Assembly: GCA_907163345.1 (NCBI GenBank) | Contig: CAJQUN010000051.1 | Span: forward strand, 3,286,001-3,350,000 | Origin: Haberlea rhodopensis | Taxonomy: Eukaryota > Streptophyta > Magnoliopsida > Lamiales > Gesneriaceae | DNA length: 64,000 bases | Direction: 5' to 3' | Shown: positions 44,791 through 56,910 of the stretch, one piece after another | How the letters are laid out: every line of letters starts with the position of its first letter | How positions within the stretch are numbered: the stretch's first letter is position 1 | Notes under the pieces: model-generated | Seen by the model: only the letters and a program-made list of their open reading frames with translations | Databases searched by the model: none | What the model was told of the DNA's origin: nothing | Made by a program: the position numbers and the translations under genes

Positions 44791-47104
44791 TGATGTGTTG
44801 ATTTCAGACAGCAGTGGACATTGTGTTATTTTTATTCCTTGGGTACATGAAATGTAGGCCCAAGAGGATATTGGAATGTTCCAAGAGGAACAAGGAGTTG
44901 CGGTCAACTATTGCGTTTTGTTTGGCACGTGAATATAGGTTGAGATATGTTGATAAATGCTGATTGCATTATCTCAGTTGAGTTATATTGATTGTGAGAA
45001 TCGATTGTACGTATGGAATAATGGAGAATGAAATTAAAAATTAAAGCATATAGTCTTATAAATTGTGAGATTAATGAGAGTGTTATGGGATGACATGAAA
45101 CGTCACGGGATGAGGATCACTGTGAATGTCATGTGTTGACATGTATCGTCACAGGTTGAGGAGGTATTTTACGATGATACAAAATGACAAGTGATGGACA
45201 ATTTGTGCCGTCGTTACGACGGAGAATATGTAGATATATATAGACGTATATATTGAGCTGTAAGATGTGAGTGCCACTGGTTGGCATGAGATGGCGTGGT
45301 GTGTCACAGGTTGACACGAGACCATGATGCCGAGCAGGTTTGCTCGATGGGTAAATAGTAGTGACGTACAGATAAATATACTACATAATGTATTCATATA
45401 AGTGTGTTACGAGTGATAACACCTTTTGGTATACTCATTGAGTTACAATAGCCAAGCGACTGGTAGCGTATGTAGTTGTCGAGGGATCTACATACGTATA
45501 TGTTGTGTATAACGTATATGATCACATATACTCGTGAGATTATGTAAATAAATCCTAACGGACTAGGATTGAATTGTGATTGAGTGAAGACGTTGAGATG
45601 CCCCTTGTGTATCGATATTAGAGGAATATTGGATGATTATCAACTACTCTCATTAATGGTGCACTATATAAGATACCGGGATTAAACGTATGATACGTTG
45701 GTAGGTTTTGGATAAACCTTGGGAGGCTACAAATTGCTAGCAGGTAAGTTGATTTATGGTTGCACTAATATAGTGAGCTTGTTGTAGCCACTATACTGCT
45801 TGTTGGAAACGAGTATAGTGAATCGTATGGTGATACGATGAAGGTTTATGGTGGACTCGTGTAAGTCACTATGTTGCATGAGGTTTGAGGCAGGGAATAC
45901 CTCACGAGGACATTTATACGTTAAATGCTTTGAGGGACTTGTACTGAAGCTCAATTTTGTTGGGAATACCAACGTGGGTGTCGACAACTCGTTGTTAGCG
46001 CTGATTTGGGGATCCTTGCATATGGAATGCAATGGGTGACACAATCGGAATTGTGGGATATAGTCAGTGGGGTGACACTACTATATTGATTTGGAACATA
46101 CTGTCATGGAGACAACTTGTATTGGTCGAGGGTTGATTGTGAATCAGCCACGGTGAGCTTACTGGTGATGGACCGGGTAATGACTTCGTGTTATTGGTAA
46201 GGCGTATGAGGAGACGTCTCTGGGGAGATGCTCGAGTATGTGGAATACTATGATATTAGTACAGAGCATCGTTAGAATAGGTATACGTTGCGTATACAGA
46301 TTTCGATTTGGTAATAGTGGCAAGGATGCACTATCCTGAACTGGCTGTTTATTCATTGGTTCCGGAATACATTTCGGTGTAAATGTCTCCGGATTTATCC
46401 AACTGTAGTTCGAGGTTGGAGAGTCATGGATGCATGATACCTTCCTTGCGAGGGAAGAGGTATTGATATACCTATAGGGAATCTTTGAGAGGTTCGTTGA
46501 GTCAGTTGTGTGGTGTTGATGTTGGAATCACATCATTGGTCTTCGGTTCGCCAATCATCATTCCCCCCTAGGTGAGAATAATTGAGGATTGACAGTTGTT
46601 TGTAGGGCTTAGGTATGATTTGAGATACCCGAGCAGAGTGCATTGAGTATGCATGTGGTGTTGGTGAGTATGCATGTGGTATTGGTGCTTAGGCATGTAT
46701 ACCGGTGTGTATACGAATGTCAGCATTTTGGGTACTCGTCGAGCATCGGATTAGTATGCTTGGATGGATGAATCTTGTGATGACCAGGGATTATAGGTGT
46801 TAATCCCGGAGTATTAATAATCCCTAAAGTGGTTTTACGTGACGATTTGGAGTTTAATTGAGGTATTGGGCCTTCTGGGCTCGTTTATTTGGGCAGTTGG
46901 GATCGTTGGATCCAGAGGTTGAGATTGTATTCACATTACGGTGTAAAACCTAAGAGTTGGGTTTTTGATGTGTCTCGGAATCTCGGGTGCTGTGTGAGCA
47001 CCGGTAGAGGGTTTTGGAGTTAGAGAGAGAGTTTTTGAAAACAGATGATTTTTAAGGAATCATGATGTATTTGTGGGGCTATTAATTTTTCGGGGTATTT
47101 TTGC

Positions 47105-47112
47105 TATAAATA
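47105..47112 (+). promoter_or_regulatory. TATA box of A2 5' LTR
   Basis: TATAAATA about 330 bp into the LTR, in the position of the other A-family TATA boxes. Confidence 0.6.
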
Positions 47113-48236
47113 CCAAATGAACCCGAGATTTTAAAATCAAAAATCATTTAAGCCCCAAATTTCTTCTCCCTCTCCGAACGCGATTCCCGTCTGCTACAGG
47201 ACCCCCGCCGCTTCAAGCGGTGCGCCAGCCGCCGTCCGGCCGCCGATCGGCGCGTGCGACCTACCCACGGCTTCGTCTCGACGAGGCGCTTCTTTCCCCT
47301 CCATCAATTCGAAGTTTCATCGCGTCCTGGAGTCGAATTTTGCAGATAAGCGGCGATCCCCAAATTCTAGGGTTTATCGATTTTGGTCGATTTTTCTTCC
47401 GATTTCGTTTGGGTAACCTTCCTAACCCCTTTTTCCATGCTTGTGATGTGATTCCCTGCCAAATTGTGATTTATTGGCTCGAATGATTTCGATTTTCGTT
47501 GGCTTGGGTTCGATTTTTGGATGGGTGCATGAAATGGGTTCGATTTTGGGGGTTTTGGAAGGGTTGTGACGATTCTTGTTATGGGTAATTTATTACATGT
47601 TTTAGATGTATTGTTGATGCTTAATTGTGTTCGAATTTCAGGTATTGAGTTCGAATTTAAGGCTTGGATTTTGAATTTGGGGGTTTGGCATGTGGGATGA
47701 TTATTCATGCTATGGGTTGATTAATTGACATTTTAGATGAATTATGGTATTTAATTGGGTTCGAAATTGTGAGATTGAGGTTCGATTTTTGTAGGGCATT
47801 CTTGAACAAATTTCGATTGTCTCATTTATTCCTTCCCTGCATGTACCCTGCCCCGGGTCTTTTAAGAGGATAATTGTCGTGTATTGACAATGTTGTGAGG
47901 GATATGGGTGTGCTTGAGCATAGGTTACATGTTCGTAAATAATGGTGAATTGTTTATCGTGTTAGCACATCATTCCTCGGGGCATGGAACTCGAGCAAGG
48001 CTTGGCTCGGACTTCGGAGATTTAAGGTACGTGCGACGTACGAGCATTACTATATATGTGAAATGCATAAGGTGTTTTTGATTGCATTGAATGTTTTGCG
48101 TATGGTTATACATACATGTTGATATAGCCAAGGAATGACCCAAATCTTGATATCGCCGCTTGTAGCGTGCGTGACACTAGAGTAGGATGACTCTTACATG
48201 ATATATGAGGTACTGGGTTTATATGACTATATTATG

Positions 48237-48388
48237 AGACATTTGAGATGTCTAGGTTTGTAGAATCATGCATTCTTCGTAAGACATTTGAGATGTCTAG
48301 GTTCGTAGAATCATGTATTCATTATGAGACATTTGAGATGTCTAGGTTCATAGACTCATGTTTTCATTATAAGACATATGAGATGTCT
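48237..48388 (+). repeat. 45-bp tandem repeat in A2 5' LTR (AGACAT-ATGTCT hairpin)
   Basis: Four units starting at 48237, 48282, 48327 and 48372, each with AGACATTTGAGATGTCT, a 6-bp stem with a TTGAG loop (last unit AGACATATGAGATGTCT). Because 45 is a multiple of three, a 61-codon open frame results; it is a shadow. Confidence 0.88.
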
Positions 48389-49375
48389 AAGTATAATGGA
48401 AAGCAAGGTTATGAAATCAATATTAGATATTGATATATCTATTTTTGCATGTATATGAACTTGGAATCATTCATTCTTGATATTTGAGAATCAGGCATGC
48501 GATGTGTAAATCAATGTGTTGATTTACTGATTTATGAGATTTGATGAGTTTGATGTTGTGAGAACAGGGACAGTACACGGAATCCCGGATGAGGATGTTG
48601 CCATCCAGGGAGTATCATTTAAATTCATTAGTATTTACTTGCGTTGTAAATTATGAATTTCATTATTATGATTATGGGATTTTGTGTATTGGTATGCTCA
48701 CCCCGTTGGGGGCTGTCTCTGTTGGGACAGGTGGACAGGTACATCGATGGCTATGGAGCTGAGCTCGAGCTGTTGATTTGAGGTACTCCCAGGATCGTGG
48801 TACCAGGGCTTGATGGAGCACGGTATCGTATAGAGTACCTATATATACACCTGAGGATTTATACATATTCATATTCATGATGCTCGCATGTGAGCACGAT
48901 TATACTTGTATATGGATTGTATATAAAGGCATGAGCCTTTCTCTCTTTCATTTAAGGTTGCATGCAATTAGGTTGAATTGCTAGAATGATATGAGAGTCA
49001 TTGGTGTATTATGTGGGTGTTGGAACCCACTTTTGTTGACATATGTGTGGTGTCTTCCCTGGCTGGGAATCTACTTGTATTACTGCTTTCTGTTGAGTAT
49101 TATGTGTTCCCTGGCCGAGAATTTTGTTATGTGTTGTACTCTTTTATTTGGGATAGCTCTATTTATGGGGAGACTCTGCCCAAATTTTTATAAAAGTTTA
49201 CAATGTGAAAAGTGGCACCAAGGGGTTGGTAAAGGGCAAACATATGAGTCTTTTATTGACAGGCAATGATTAAGTATCATCAGAGCTTCCCGATTGACAT
49301 TTTATAGAAAGCATGTACCACACATAGTGGTTAATACACTAATCAAGGTTTAAGGGCTTGGGGTTCTTACATTAG

Positions 49376-49387
49376 TGGTATCAGAGC
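49376..49387 (+). other. Primer-binding site (tRNA-iMet) of A2
   Basis: TGGTATCAGAGC four bases after the LTR end CTTACA. Confidence 0.9.
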
Positions 49388-49788
49388 AGTGGTTGCTCAT
49401 TGGGGCTGTTAAGGGCCTAGGAAGTTATTGATAGCACATATTTATGCATGATGGCATTAATGTTGTATGACATAACACATTGTTTATGTGCTCTTATGAT
49501 ATGAAAAGTGGTATTGCTAACCATTGTGGTTGCAGGAATCGTGTGGAACACGATAGGATGACATTTATGGGGATGTCTGGCACTCCGTGTGTTATGTGCC
49601 AAGGAAGCTGGTTTTAAGAAAATCAGATAAAGGGATATTTCCGAGGTAACATGTATTTTACGTTGTCTTGTTGACACATGATGAATGCAAAGTGGTGCAT
49701 TGAGGTTATGATATATGTTATTGTGCATTGTTTTTGCATATGCATGTCTTGAGTCAAAGTTATCTTAGTAAGGATTTTAATGGCTTAT

Positions 49789-49941
49789 GCTAAAGTCCAT
49801 ATGAAGCGATGAAGAGTCCCGCTTATATGGAGTAGCAACGCTAAAGTCCATTGGAAGCGATGAAGAGTTCCGCTTACATGGAGTAGCAACGCTAAAGTCC
49901 ATTGGAAGCGATGAAGAATTCCGCTTTCCTGGAGTAGCAAG
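49789..49941 (+). repeat. 51-bp tandem repeat with AAGCG/CGCTT stems
   Basis: Three units start at 49789, 49840 and 49891 (GCTAAAGTCCAT...). In unit 1, TCCATAT-G-AAGCG pairs with CGCTT-ATATGGA: 12 pairs with one bulged G, around an 11-base loop. Units 2 and 3 change bases on both arms and keep the AAGCG/CGCTT core. Confidence 0.85.
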
Positions 49942-50199
49942 AAGCATTAAAATGTACTAATGATAAGGGCTCAGGATGAAATAAGGATTTAAGGAAAAAG
50001 AATGTCATGACATTGCATATCCATACATTCATATAATGCGTTTTTATTATGTATTGAATGTTGATGCATAGCGTATATGGCTATTGTTGTTAACCCTGAT
50101 GGTTGCAGGTTACAGGAAATATGGAGTATAAAAAGGAATGATGATTATACATTCCAGGAGTCCTGCTTATGACAGTGAGAATTTTTATACTTACGCTTG

Positions 50200-50415
50200 A
50201 CCGCTAAAAATGTGGAGCGGGCGGGGATGCTCGCTTGCACATGGAGGCGGGGTATTCCATACGAAGCGAGGATGATATACCGCTTGTATGAAGAAGCTTA
50301 TGCTTGTACCGCTAAAAATGTGGAGCGGGCGGGGATGCTCGCTTGCACATGGAGGCGGGGTATGCCATACGAAGCGAGGATGAGATACCGCTTGTATGAA
50401 GAAGCGAGGATGAGA
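50200..50415 (+). repeat. 108-bp tandem duplication
   Basis: Two units, starting at 50200 and 50308 (ACCGCTAAAAATGTGGAGCG), plus a partial third. Because 108 is divisible by three, a 78-codon open frame with duplicated peptides appears; nothing else supports it as a gene. Confidence 0.85.
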
Positions 50416-50521
50416 TGCCGCTTGTTAGGATGATGATTCATTCCTTTGTGATGACACGGATGATAGCGGTGATGTGTCCCGCTGTGTCGATTTATATTCA
50501 TTTCTCTATGAGGACACGGTT

Positions 50522-50845
50522 TATAGCGATGGTTTATTCCGCTATATTTATTGGCGATGGTTCATTCCGCCAGGTGTATTTATAGCGACGGTTCATTCCG
50601 CTATGTTTATTGGCGATGGTTCATTCCGCCAGGCGTATTTATAGCGACGGTTCATTCCGCTATATCTATTGGCGATGGTTCATTCCGCCAGGTGTATTGA
50701 TAGCGATGGTTCATTCCGCTATATTGATTGGCGATGGTTCATTCCGCCAGGTGTATTTATAGCGATGGTTCATTCCGCTATATCTATTGGCGATGGTTCA
50801 TTCCGCCAGGTGTATTGATAGCGATGCCTCTTTCCGCTACTATGT
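50522..50845 (+). repeat. 59-bp alternating hairpin array (A2 interior)
   Basis: Five full 59-bp units (starts 50522, 50581, 50640, 50699, 50758) and a partial sixth (50817). Each unit holds two inverted repeats around nearly the same 11-base loop (ATGGTTCATTC): ATAGCG/CGCTAT, then TGGCG/CGCCA. The two arms differ between the hairpins in a matching way. Confidence 0.9.
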
Positions 50846-53506
50846 GGACGATGATTCATACTCAGGTATATAGCGAGGTTTCATGCCACTTATTATATGA
50901 CGAGGTGTCATGCCGTCGATTCTATAGCGAGGGATTTTGCCGCTATGTACTCAGCACAGGATTTTGCCGCCTTCGAGCGATGGGTGCTGATTACGCACTA
51001 TTATTGAGCGACGGGGACAGGTATGACGCTATATCACTAGCGATGAGGTATGAGATATTGCTATTTTATTAGCTTTATTGTAGCTGGCATGCATTGATAT
51101 ACATGTTTTATTATGCCTATTTTACTAGCATGATAGTGGATGACATACGCTGATGTACATGTATCGTCACTAGTTGACAATGTTTTAGATGCCATGAGTT
51201 GGCATGTGTCGTCACGGGATGACGATGACGATGGTGTAGGAGATGTCTTATTAGACATGCATCATCGTTACGATGATCGATGCGTTGAGTATACGTATTC
51301 AGTGGTATGCCTTGGGTGCCAGTACCGAGCACAAGGTGGTGTGTGCGACACCGATGGACGTGACCCTTATACCGAGCGGGTTGCTCGAGGAATGGTTGGA
51401 TGCGCTGTACATGTGATTGTACCGCAGCTTACGATTGGGGGATCATTTTATGAGTGGTGATACCCTTGAGGTATGCTCGTTGGAATGGCTTTTGGCCATG
51501 TGTTTTGACGACAGGAGTAATCATGGAGGAAAGTACTCGCTTTCTGTCGATGTGACATGTGGTGGACATGGTCACACCACCCTTGAGGGTGTAGGATGGG
51601 TCCTAAGGGAGTAGGATCAGGTTATGTTAAGTACATAGGGACATTGGAGTGTCCAGGGTGTATCGGCATTGAGGAATGTTGGATAAAGACCCACTACTCT
51701 ATTGAGTTTTCCTCCCATAGTTTGTTATACCATGTGGAAACGTCCGTCTAATTGGTAGGTTTGAGGTAAACCTAAAGAGGCAGAGACTAGGTTGTCTGCC
51801 GCGTGTGTGTAGCACCATGATGGGCTTGCTAGAGCCGTTACACTGCTCGTTGGAACCAAGTTTGGCAAATCGTAAGGTGATACGATGAGGATGGTGGTGG
51901 ACTCTAGTAGTCACCATGTCATTGAGGTTAAGGTTGTTCATGCCTCGCTGAAACGTGTATAAGTTTATGTTTAATCTTGGAGACTTGTCTGGGACAGCTC
52001 AGGATGTTGGAGTACCAACAAGAGAGTCATCAGGTTGTTATTGACTCAATCTAAAGGAACCCGTGTATTGGGATACAATGGGTGTTATTGTATCCAGTTT
52101 TTCCGAACGATGGTTCGAGACTTGTGGATCTCGAGTTCGATGGCACTTCCCTTGCGAGGAAGGAGGTAGTATTATACCTATTTGGGAATCTTTGAAAGAT
52201 TCGGTAAGTTGGTGCAAGTGGTGTTGATTTTGGGAATCACACCGTGTATTGTTAATCGTCGATTTTCATCCTCCACTGAGTAAGGAATGACTCAGAATTG
52301 ACGGTTGTGTTTGGGGCTTAGGGATATGTGGTAGATACCCGAGCCGAGTGCATTGAGTATGCATGCGACATCAGTGCTTAGGCAGGTATACCGGTGAGTA
52401 TACGGATGCCAGTTATTGATTTCCTCTCTGTTAAGCATAGAGTTATGCTATTTTTGGATGGTTAAATCTCTGATGTGAGATATGGAACACCTTGAGATTG
52501 GGAATCTCCATGGCACGATGATTATGAGGAATGATCGTGAAGTTAGTTGACTCCCTTGAGGAGGGATTTTCTTGTGAGGGTTAAGGTACTTCCCTTGTTG
52601 GTGTTTTCCTTCGAGTTATGCGACAGCCTTCCCAAGTTTGGATTGTTAAATCCGAGGATTTTCAAGGGATGGCAGGATTTCGGATTGGTTGAGTGTCGCT
52701 GACGACACAAGCGTTGAGGATGCAATGGGTTTATTGCATGCCCCTTAAGAATTTTAAACTCTGCGGAGTCTCGGTTGTTATTTATGATCAGGACGTGATT
52801 CTTGGAACATCCGTAGGTGGACATATTGTGAGATGTCTTTTGTTTTAATTTGTGGCCGTAAGTTGCCCAAATTAAGTTGCAATGAGGCGACTACTCCTTC
52901 GATGGAGGAAGTTTGAAAGTGGAAACCAGGTTTGGTATGTGTACACCGTGGTTGTACTAGTGTTTCCCCTCGTAACGATGTATGTTAGACATCGTAAGTC
53001 ATAGTAAAATATCATTGGATGATATCTACGATAGAATCAAGAGCGATTCGAATCCTTGCAGTTTCAGTTGACTAACTGCTTTTGGACTGTTAGCGTTGAG
53101 TTGTGCTGACGCTCTTTGACGTTATGATGGATTTGGAAGTCTATTCCACTCCAGAGTTTGACACGAGGTCAACGTTCTTACGGTTGAGGTGTCATTCAGG
53201 ATGTGTTCGTACTGTTGTATTAGATCGAAGGATGACTGTCCGATCTACAGTCGTAAGTATTGGTTGATTTGCAGTCATGAGAGGCTGACTTCTGGGATGA
53301 CCCGCATCGAGGTACGTTTTACCTCTTGGGTGTTATGTTGGTTATGGTATGTCGCTCTGTTTCAGAGATTAGATGAGAGGTAAGTATCCTCGCGTTTATT
53401 AATACGATTCTGATATGGTCAAGAATCGAGGTTCTGGCTTCATGTTGTTGTGTAGCCTGGGTGTTACGTGATACACCAGTGCTAATTTCGAGGACGAAAT
53501 TCTTTT

Positions 53507-53518
53507 AGTGGGGGATAA
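53507..53518 (+). other. Polypurine tract of A2
   Basis: AGTGGGGGATAA directly before the 3' LTR, after AATTTCGAGGACGAAATTC, a 3'-end phrase shared with Gypsy-B (39578). Confidence 0.88.
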
Positions 53519-56115
53519 TGTGATGACCAGGGATTATAGGTGTTAATCCCGGAGTATTAATAATCCCTAAAGTGGTTTTACGTGACGATTTGGAGTTTAA
53601 TTGAGGTATTGGGCCTTCTGGGCTCGTTTATTTGGGCAGTTGGGATCGTTGGATCCAGAGGTTGAGATTGTATTCACATTACGGTGTAAAACCTAAGAGT
53701 TGGGTTTTTGATGTGTCTCGGAATCTCGGGTGCTGTGTGAGCACCGGTAGAGGGTTTTGGAGTTAGAGAGAGAGTTTTTGAAAACAGATGATTTTTAAGG
53801 AATCATGATGTATTTGTGGGGCTATTAATTTTTCGGGGTATTTTTGCTATAAATACCAAATGAACCCGAGATTTTAAAATCAAAAATCATTTAAGCCCCA
53901 AATTTCTTCTCCCTCTCCGAACGCGATTCCCGTCTGCTACAGGACCCCCGCCGCTTCAAGCGGTGCGCCAGCCGCCGTCCGGCCGCCGATCGGCGCGTGC
54001 GACCTACCCACGGCTTCGTCTCGACGAGGCGCTTCTTTCCCCTCCATCAATTCGAAGTTTCATCGCGTCCTGGAGTCGAATTTTGCAGATAAGCGGCGAT
54101 CCCCAAATTCTAGGGTTTATCGATTTTGGTCGATTTTTCTTCCGATTTCGTTTGGGTAACCTTCCTAACCCCTTTTTCCATGCTTGTGATGTGATTCCCT
54201 GCCAAATTGTGATTTATTGGCTCGAATGATTTCGATTTTCGTTGGCTTGGGTTCGATTTTTGGATGGGTGCATGAAATGGGTTCGATTTTGGGGGTTTTG
54301 GAAGGGTTGTGACGATTCTTGTTATGGGTAATTTATTACATGTTTTAGATGTATTGTTGATGCTTAATTGTGTTCGAATTTCAGGTATTGAGTTCGAATT
54401 TAAGGCTTGGATTTCGAATTTGGGGGTTTGGCATGTGGGATGATTATTCATGCTATGGGTTGATTAATTGACATTTTAGATGAATTATGGTATTTAATTG
54501 GGTTCGAAATTGTGAGATTGAGGTTCGATTTTTGTAGGGCATTCTTGAACAAATTTCGATTGTCTCATTTATTCCTTCCCTGCATGTACCCTGCCCCGGG
54601 TCTTTTAAGAGGATAATTGTCGTGTATTGACAATGTTGTGAGGGATATGGGTGTGCTTGAGCATAGGTTACATGTTCGTAAATAATGGTGAATTGTTTAT
54701 CGTGTTAGCACATCATTCCTCGGGGCATGGAACTCGAGCAAGGCTTGGCTCGGACTTCGGAGATTTAAGGTACGTGCGACGTACGAGCATTACTATATAT
54801 ATGTGAAATGCATAAGGTGTTTTTGATTGCATTGAATGTTTTGCGTATGGTTATACATACATGTTGATATAGCCAAGGAATGACCCAAATCTTGATATCG
54901 CCGCTTGTAGCGTGCGTGACACTAGAGTAGGATGACTCTTACATGATATATGAGGTACTGGGTTTATATGACTATATTATGAGACATTTGAGATGTCTAG
55001 GTTTGTAGAATCATGCATTCTTCGTAAGACATTTGAGATGTCTAGGTTCGTAGAATCATGTATTCATTATGAGACATTTGAGATGTCTAGGTTCATAGAC
55101 TCATGTTTTCATTATAAGACATATGAGATGTCTAAGTATAATGGAAAGCAAGGTTATGAAATCAATATTAGATATTGATATATCTATTTTTGCATGTATA
55201 TGAACTTGGAATCATTCATTCTTGATATTTGAGAATCAGGCATGCGATGTGTAAATCAATGTGTTGATTTACTGATTTATGAGATTTGATGAGTTTGATG
55301 TTGTGAGAACAGGGACAGTACACGGAATCCCGGATGAGGATGTTGCCATCCAGGGAGTATCATTTAAATTCATTAGTATTTACTTGCGTTGTAAATTATG
55401 AATTCATTATTATGATTATGGGATTTTGTGTATTGGTATGCTCACCCCGTTGGGGGCTGTCTCTGTTGGGACAGGTGGACAGGTACATCGATGGCTATGG
55501 AGCTGAGCTCGAGCTGTTGATTTGAGGTACTCCCAGGATCGTGGTACCAGGGCTTGATGGAGCACGGTATCGTATAGAGTACCTATATATACACCTGAGG
55601 ATTTATACATATTCATATTCATGATGCTCGCATGTGAGCACGATTATACTTGTATATGGATTGTATATAAAGGCATGAGCCTTTCTCTCTTTCATTTAAG
55701 GTTGCATGCAATTAGGTTGAATTGCTAGAATGATATGAGAGTCATTGGTGTATTATGTGGGTGTTGGAACCCACTTTTGTTGACATATGTGTGGTGTCTT
55801 CCCTGGCTGGGAATCTACTTGTATTACTGCTTTCTGTTGAGTATTATGTGTTCCCTGGCCGGGAATTTTGTTATGTGTTGTACTCTTTTATTTGGGATAG
55901 CTCTATTTATGGGGAGACTCTGCCCAAATTTTTATAAAAGTTTACAATGTGAAAAGTGGCACCAAGGGGTTGGTAAAGGGCAAACATATGAGTCTTTTAT
56001 TGACAGGCAATGATTAAGTATCATCAGAGCTTCCCGATTGACATTTTATAGAAAGCATGTACCACACATAGTGGTTAATACACTAATCAAGGTTTAAGGG
56101 CTTGGGGTCCTTACA
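53519..56115 (+). mobile_element. A2 3' LTR
   Basis: 2597 bp. Differences from the 5' LTR seen by eye: three substitutions (in 'ggattt[t/c]gaattt', 'ggccg[a/g]gaatt' and 'gggt[t/c]cttaca'), a TA insertion near 54796 and a one-base loss near 55401. It carries the same 45-bp repeat at 54982-55133. Confidence 0.93.
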
Positions 56116-56910
56116 AATCTCTAGTGAGAGATTGTGGAACCTTGAGATTGGTAATCTCAACGACATGATGCATTCTGAGGAATGATCGTGAGGGCTGGTT
56201 TATTCCCTTGAGGAGGGATTGTCGTGTATTGAGGCCATGGTAATTCATTACTGGGTAATTTGACAGCATCCATGTGTTAGGATTGTAGAATCCTAGGGTA
56301 AACGAGGGATGGTCGGGGATCAATCTGTTGGGTGTCGTTGTTGACACGTGTAGTGAGAATGCAATTGATTTTCTTGCATGTTCTCTATGGGAACTTGAGA
56401 CCTTGTGGAGTCTCTATGGCGTATTTGGACCAAGATGTGATTTCTTGGAACGCGCGGATGTTGATATCTGTGGAGATGTGTTTTGTGTTGATCGGTGGCC
56501 GTGAGTTGCCCGATCCGAGTTGCAAAGTGGTGAAATTACTCCATTGATGGAGATGGATTTGGAGAGCGGAAATCGGGTTTAGTGGGTGTACTGTTGTGTA
56601 TTGGTGGTCTCCTTGGTAACGATGTATGTTTAACATAGTAGGCTAAGTCATAGAGATATCATATAGATGATATCTATGTTGGAATCATGAATGAATTCGT
56701 TTGGATAGCAGTTACGGCGTTTGGGTGGTTAGCATCGAGGCATGCTGACGTCCTTGTGAGATTGTGATGGTTTGGGAGGTTTACTCCATTTTAGAGATTA
56801 GTACGAGGTCGGTGTCCTCGCGGTTGGTATGTCGTTCATGATGCGCTCATGATTCGACGATGTGGATCAGTTTGGATTGTGGGGTCTTGGCAGTACGTGG
56901 GGTACGCCTG
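56116..56910 (+). mobile_element. Outer A interior, last part
   Basis: Continues the interior interrupted at 46775 (TSD AATCT at 56116-56120). It is non-coding and aligns with 52455-53500 and 20113-20570. The last ~40 bases found in the other copies, including the AATTTCGAGGA phrase and the PPT, are missing: sequence passes from GGTACGCC to the LTR in a few bases. Confidence 0.82.

Larger units (their letters stand above)
43484..46775 (+). mobile_element. Outer A interior, first part (non-coding)
   Basis: No gag, protease, RT or integrase sequence is recognisable in any frame. It has a leader with GCTAACCATTGTGATTA (43639), hairpin repeat arrays (44069-44790), then a unique region (44800-46775) that aligns in patches with 51450-52480 of A2. 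It is interrupted at AATCT by A2 and resumes at 56116. It fits a large non-autonomous derivative that depends on another element's proteins. Confidence 0.75.
46776..49371 (+). mobile_element. A2 5' LTR
   Basis: 2596 bp, TGTGATGACCAGGG...GGGTTCTTACA. Modules: CTATAAATACC at 47104, a GC-rich leader (47190-47300), AAG|GTACGT at 48024-48032, a 45-bp repeat (48237-48388), GGATG...CATCC near 48588-48608, and CACCCCGTTGGGGG at 48699-48712. Instead of CGATCGATCG copies it has GC-rich palindromes, e.g. CGCCGATCGGCG at 47241-47252. The 88-codon open frame at 47220-47486 starts with GTG and is probably not a gene. Confidence 0.93.
49388..53506 (+). mobile_element. A2 interior (non-coding)
   Basis: It holds, in order: a leader with branch-point and acceptor-like GCTAACCATTGTGGTTGCAG (49516-49535), a 51-bp repeat (49789-49941), a second TTAACCCTGATGGTTGCAG (50090-50108), a 108-bp duplication (50200-50415), the 59-bp hairpin array (50522-50845), further hairpin motifs to 51060, and a 2.4-kb region (51060-53490) of no recognised function. 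The last part (52850-53500) aligns with 20113-20600 and 56475-56900. No frame encodes a known retrotransposon domain. Confidence 0.8.
46776..56115 (+). mobile_element. A2: complete non-autonomous Gypsy-type element, very young
   Basis: 9340 bp with TSD AATCT (46771-46775 and 56116-56120). LTRs 46776-49371 and 53519-56115 differ by only three substitutions and two small indels by my reading. It has an iMet PBS, a PPT (AGTGGGGGATAA) and a 4.1-kb interior without any retrotransposon protein gene. It is inserted in the interior of a related A element; homologous sequence continues across the insertion (compare 52455-52520 with 46760-46775 plus 56121 onward). Confidence 0.93.

Noticed and set aside
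47220..47486. 88-codon frame repeated identically at 53963-54229
   Set aside because: Identity is due to the two LTRs being nearly identical. The frame starts at GTG and no domain is recognisable. A captured exon fragment remains possible and is listed as a finding, not a gene.
50197..50433. 78-codon frame with duplicated peptides
   Set aside because: The 108-bp duplication is a multiple of three; there is no homologous frame in the related outer A interior.
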